Positions 59,077-64,000 of a stretch of 64,000 nucleotides of DNA are shown here, in pieces. The stretch spans positions 29,333,501-29,397,500 of the forward strand of contig NC_068559.1 in the NCBI RefSeq assembly GCF_022201045.2, read 5' to 3'. The translations under genes and the position numbers were made by a program. Origin of the DNA: Citrus sinensis (lineage: Eukaryota > Streptophyta > Magnoliopsida > Sapindales > Rutaceae). Each line of letters begins with the position of its first letter. Positions within the stretch are counted from its first letter, which is position 1. Below the pieces are notes generated by a model, which saw only the letters and a program-made list of their open reading frames with translations, made no database searches and had not been told where the DNA came from.

Positions 59077-59482
59077 ATAATACTATTCCGTGTGTCAAAT
59101 TGAATTATTGTGTGTGTCTTATACTCTTATTCTCTGTAACTTAGTTAAAAATTGATATTGTTTATTAATAAGCATAATTTTAGAAATGATCATAATTAAG
59201 ATTAATGACATAAAGTGAGGGGGTCAGATATAACTACTCAATTCTTAATTGCTTTCCAAAATGCGGACTTAGGCCCAAACATTTTGAAAAAGTCAAGTCA
59301 GGCACGAGGATTACGAATTTGGAATTTTTTTTTAGCCAAAGTGAGATTTTATAAAACTTTAGGGATGTTGGTCAACATATGCATCCGGCCTCCGCCTATA
59401 TATTATAATATCATATAATGTATTAGTACATCAGTGTGCTTAATTAGATCATTACTTCTATTTTCTTTTGCGCCCTCGATTA

Positions 59483-59700
59483 AAGGGTGGTACAATTAGG
59501 TTCGATCTTTTATGAAATTGAGTTGAATCGAATGGTTATTTCTATAATTATGAATCGAACCGATGTACTTTTGATTTCTAGTTTAGTTCGGTTTTTTCAA
59601 ATTTTTAAACTTCATTTTTTTTAAAAATTTTTCCAAACCAAATCAAACCCTTGGTTAGGTTCAATTTTTTTTAGCAGAATGGATTTTTTATCCATCCCTA
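59483..59700. mobile_element. hAT-like MITE
   Basis: The ends read AAGGGTGGTACAATTAGG and, reversed, TAGGGATGGATAAAAAATCC. Subterminal GGTTCGAT and GGTTCGATTC-type motifs face inward, as in plant hAT MITEs. It is bordered by CCCTCGATTA (59473-59482) and CCCTTGATTA (59701-59710), a near-perfect duplication that includes the 8 bases expected for hAT. Confidence 0.55.
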
Positions 59701-59907
59701 CCCTTGATTATTAACAAGAATGAGCAGTTGCTCATGTTGTTCAATTTAAACACAGTATAACAGTTCGTGTATAAATATATATATACATATGCACTCTTTA
59801 ATCTCATCCCACTTAAATATATAAATATATCAACAAATTAAGAATTTCAAAAATTTTAGAGATGGATTGCGCCATTGAACACACTCACTTATTTGTAATT
59901 GTATAAA

Positions 59908-63717
<3,810 letters not shown>

Positions 63718-64000
63718 TATGAACTAATAGAAGTATATGATGCATAACCTAACCCGCCCCCAAATACATATATTAATTAAGCAGTACGTACAGTTTGCTA
63801 TTATTTTATTCAATTTCAACCGTAGAAGGCGCAAGAAGGATAAGACTTATATTGATATTGAATTGCATACCTATGGTTCGGAATAGTACGACAACTACTC
63901 CTCGTTGTTAATATTCAACTCTCTCATTTTTTCTGTTGGAAGAAATGATCAGGAATCACTCTACTATTTTTCATTTTATCATTCAGGTCACTAAGGGCCT
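63718..64000 (-). promoter_or_regulatory. Upstream region of the beta-glucosidase gene
   Basis: This short end piece holds the proximal promoter. An AT-rich TATA-like word (ATATATGTAT on the minus strand) lies near 63763-63772. Nothing else can be supported before the window ends. Confidence 0.35.

Overview
The window reads as nuclear DNA of a flowering plant, probably a core eudicot. It has many short GT-AG introns in AT-rich DNA, plastid and mitochondrial targeting presequences, plant-only families (MCTP proteins, plastid ribosomal protein PSRP2), a telo-box ribosomal-protein promoter, and Tourist-like and hAT-like repeats. The protein style would suit a rosid such as Citrus, but I cannot fix the species. 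Joined exons give whole-codon totals for every multi-exon model, which supports the splice choices.

Left third (1-31 kb). The 3' part of a FRIENDLY/CLU gene (mitochondrial distribution) comes first. Next are a 60S ribosomal protein L6 gene with telo-boxes and an intronless MCTP gene with four C2 domains on the minus strand. A decayed hAT transposon follows, holding a nested Harbinger-like element. Then come a GFA2-type mitochondrial DnaJ gene with 18 coding exons and a second MCTP gene with three C2 domains.

Middle (31-50 kb). In order: plastid ribosomal protein PSRP2; a RAD21-type cohesin kleisin with E2F-like promoter sites; a Clot-type thioredoxin-like gene; a small uncharacterised basic protein; a tRNA-Val(UAC); uroporphyrinogen-III methyltransferase (siroheme branch); and an O-fucosyltransferase-like gene.

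Right part (50-64 kb). About 10 kb is AT-rich, rich in microsatellites and MITEs, and has no gene I can support. A complete 13-exon GH1 beta-glucosidase gene on the minus strand closes the window.

The genes are ordinary host genes with separate jobs. There is no operon-like logic, and I found no convincing undescribed multi-gene system. Gene order does recall Arabidopsis neighbours: from memory, FRIENDLY and PSRP2 are adjacent on chromosome 3, and RAD21.1 and UPM1 are adjacent on chromosome 5. The most useful leads are an 18-residue tandem repeat in the cohesin subunit, an exon-end plus splice-donor duplication in the same gene, a DnaJ promoter whose TATA box abuts a transposon end, and two small unannotated reading frames.
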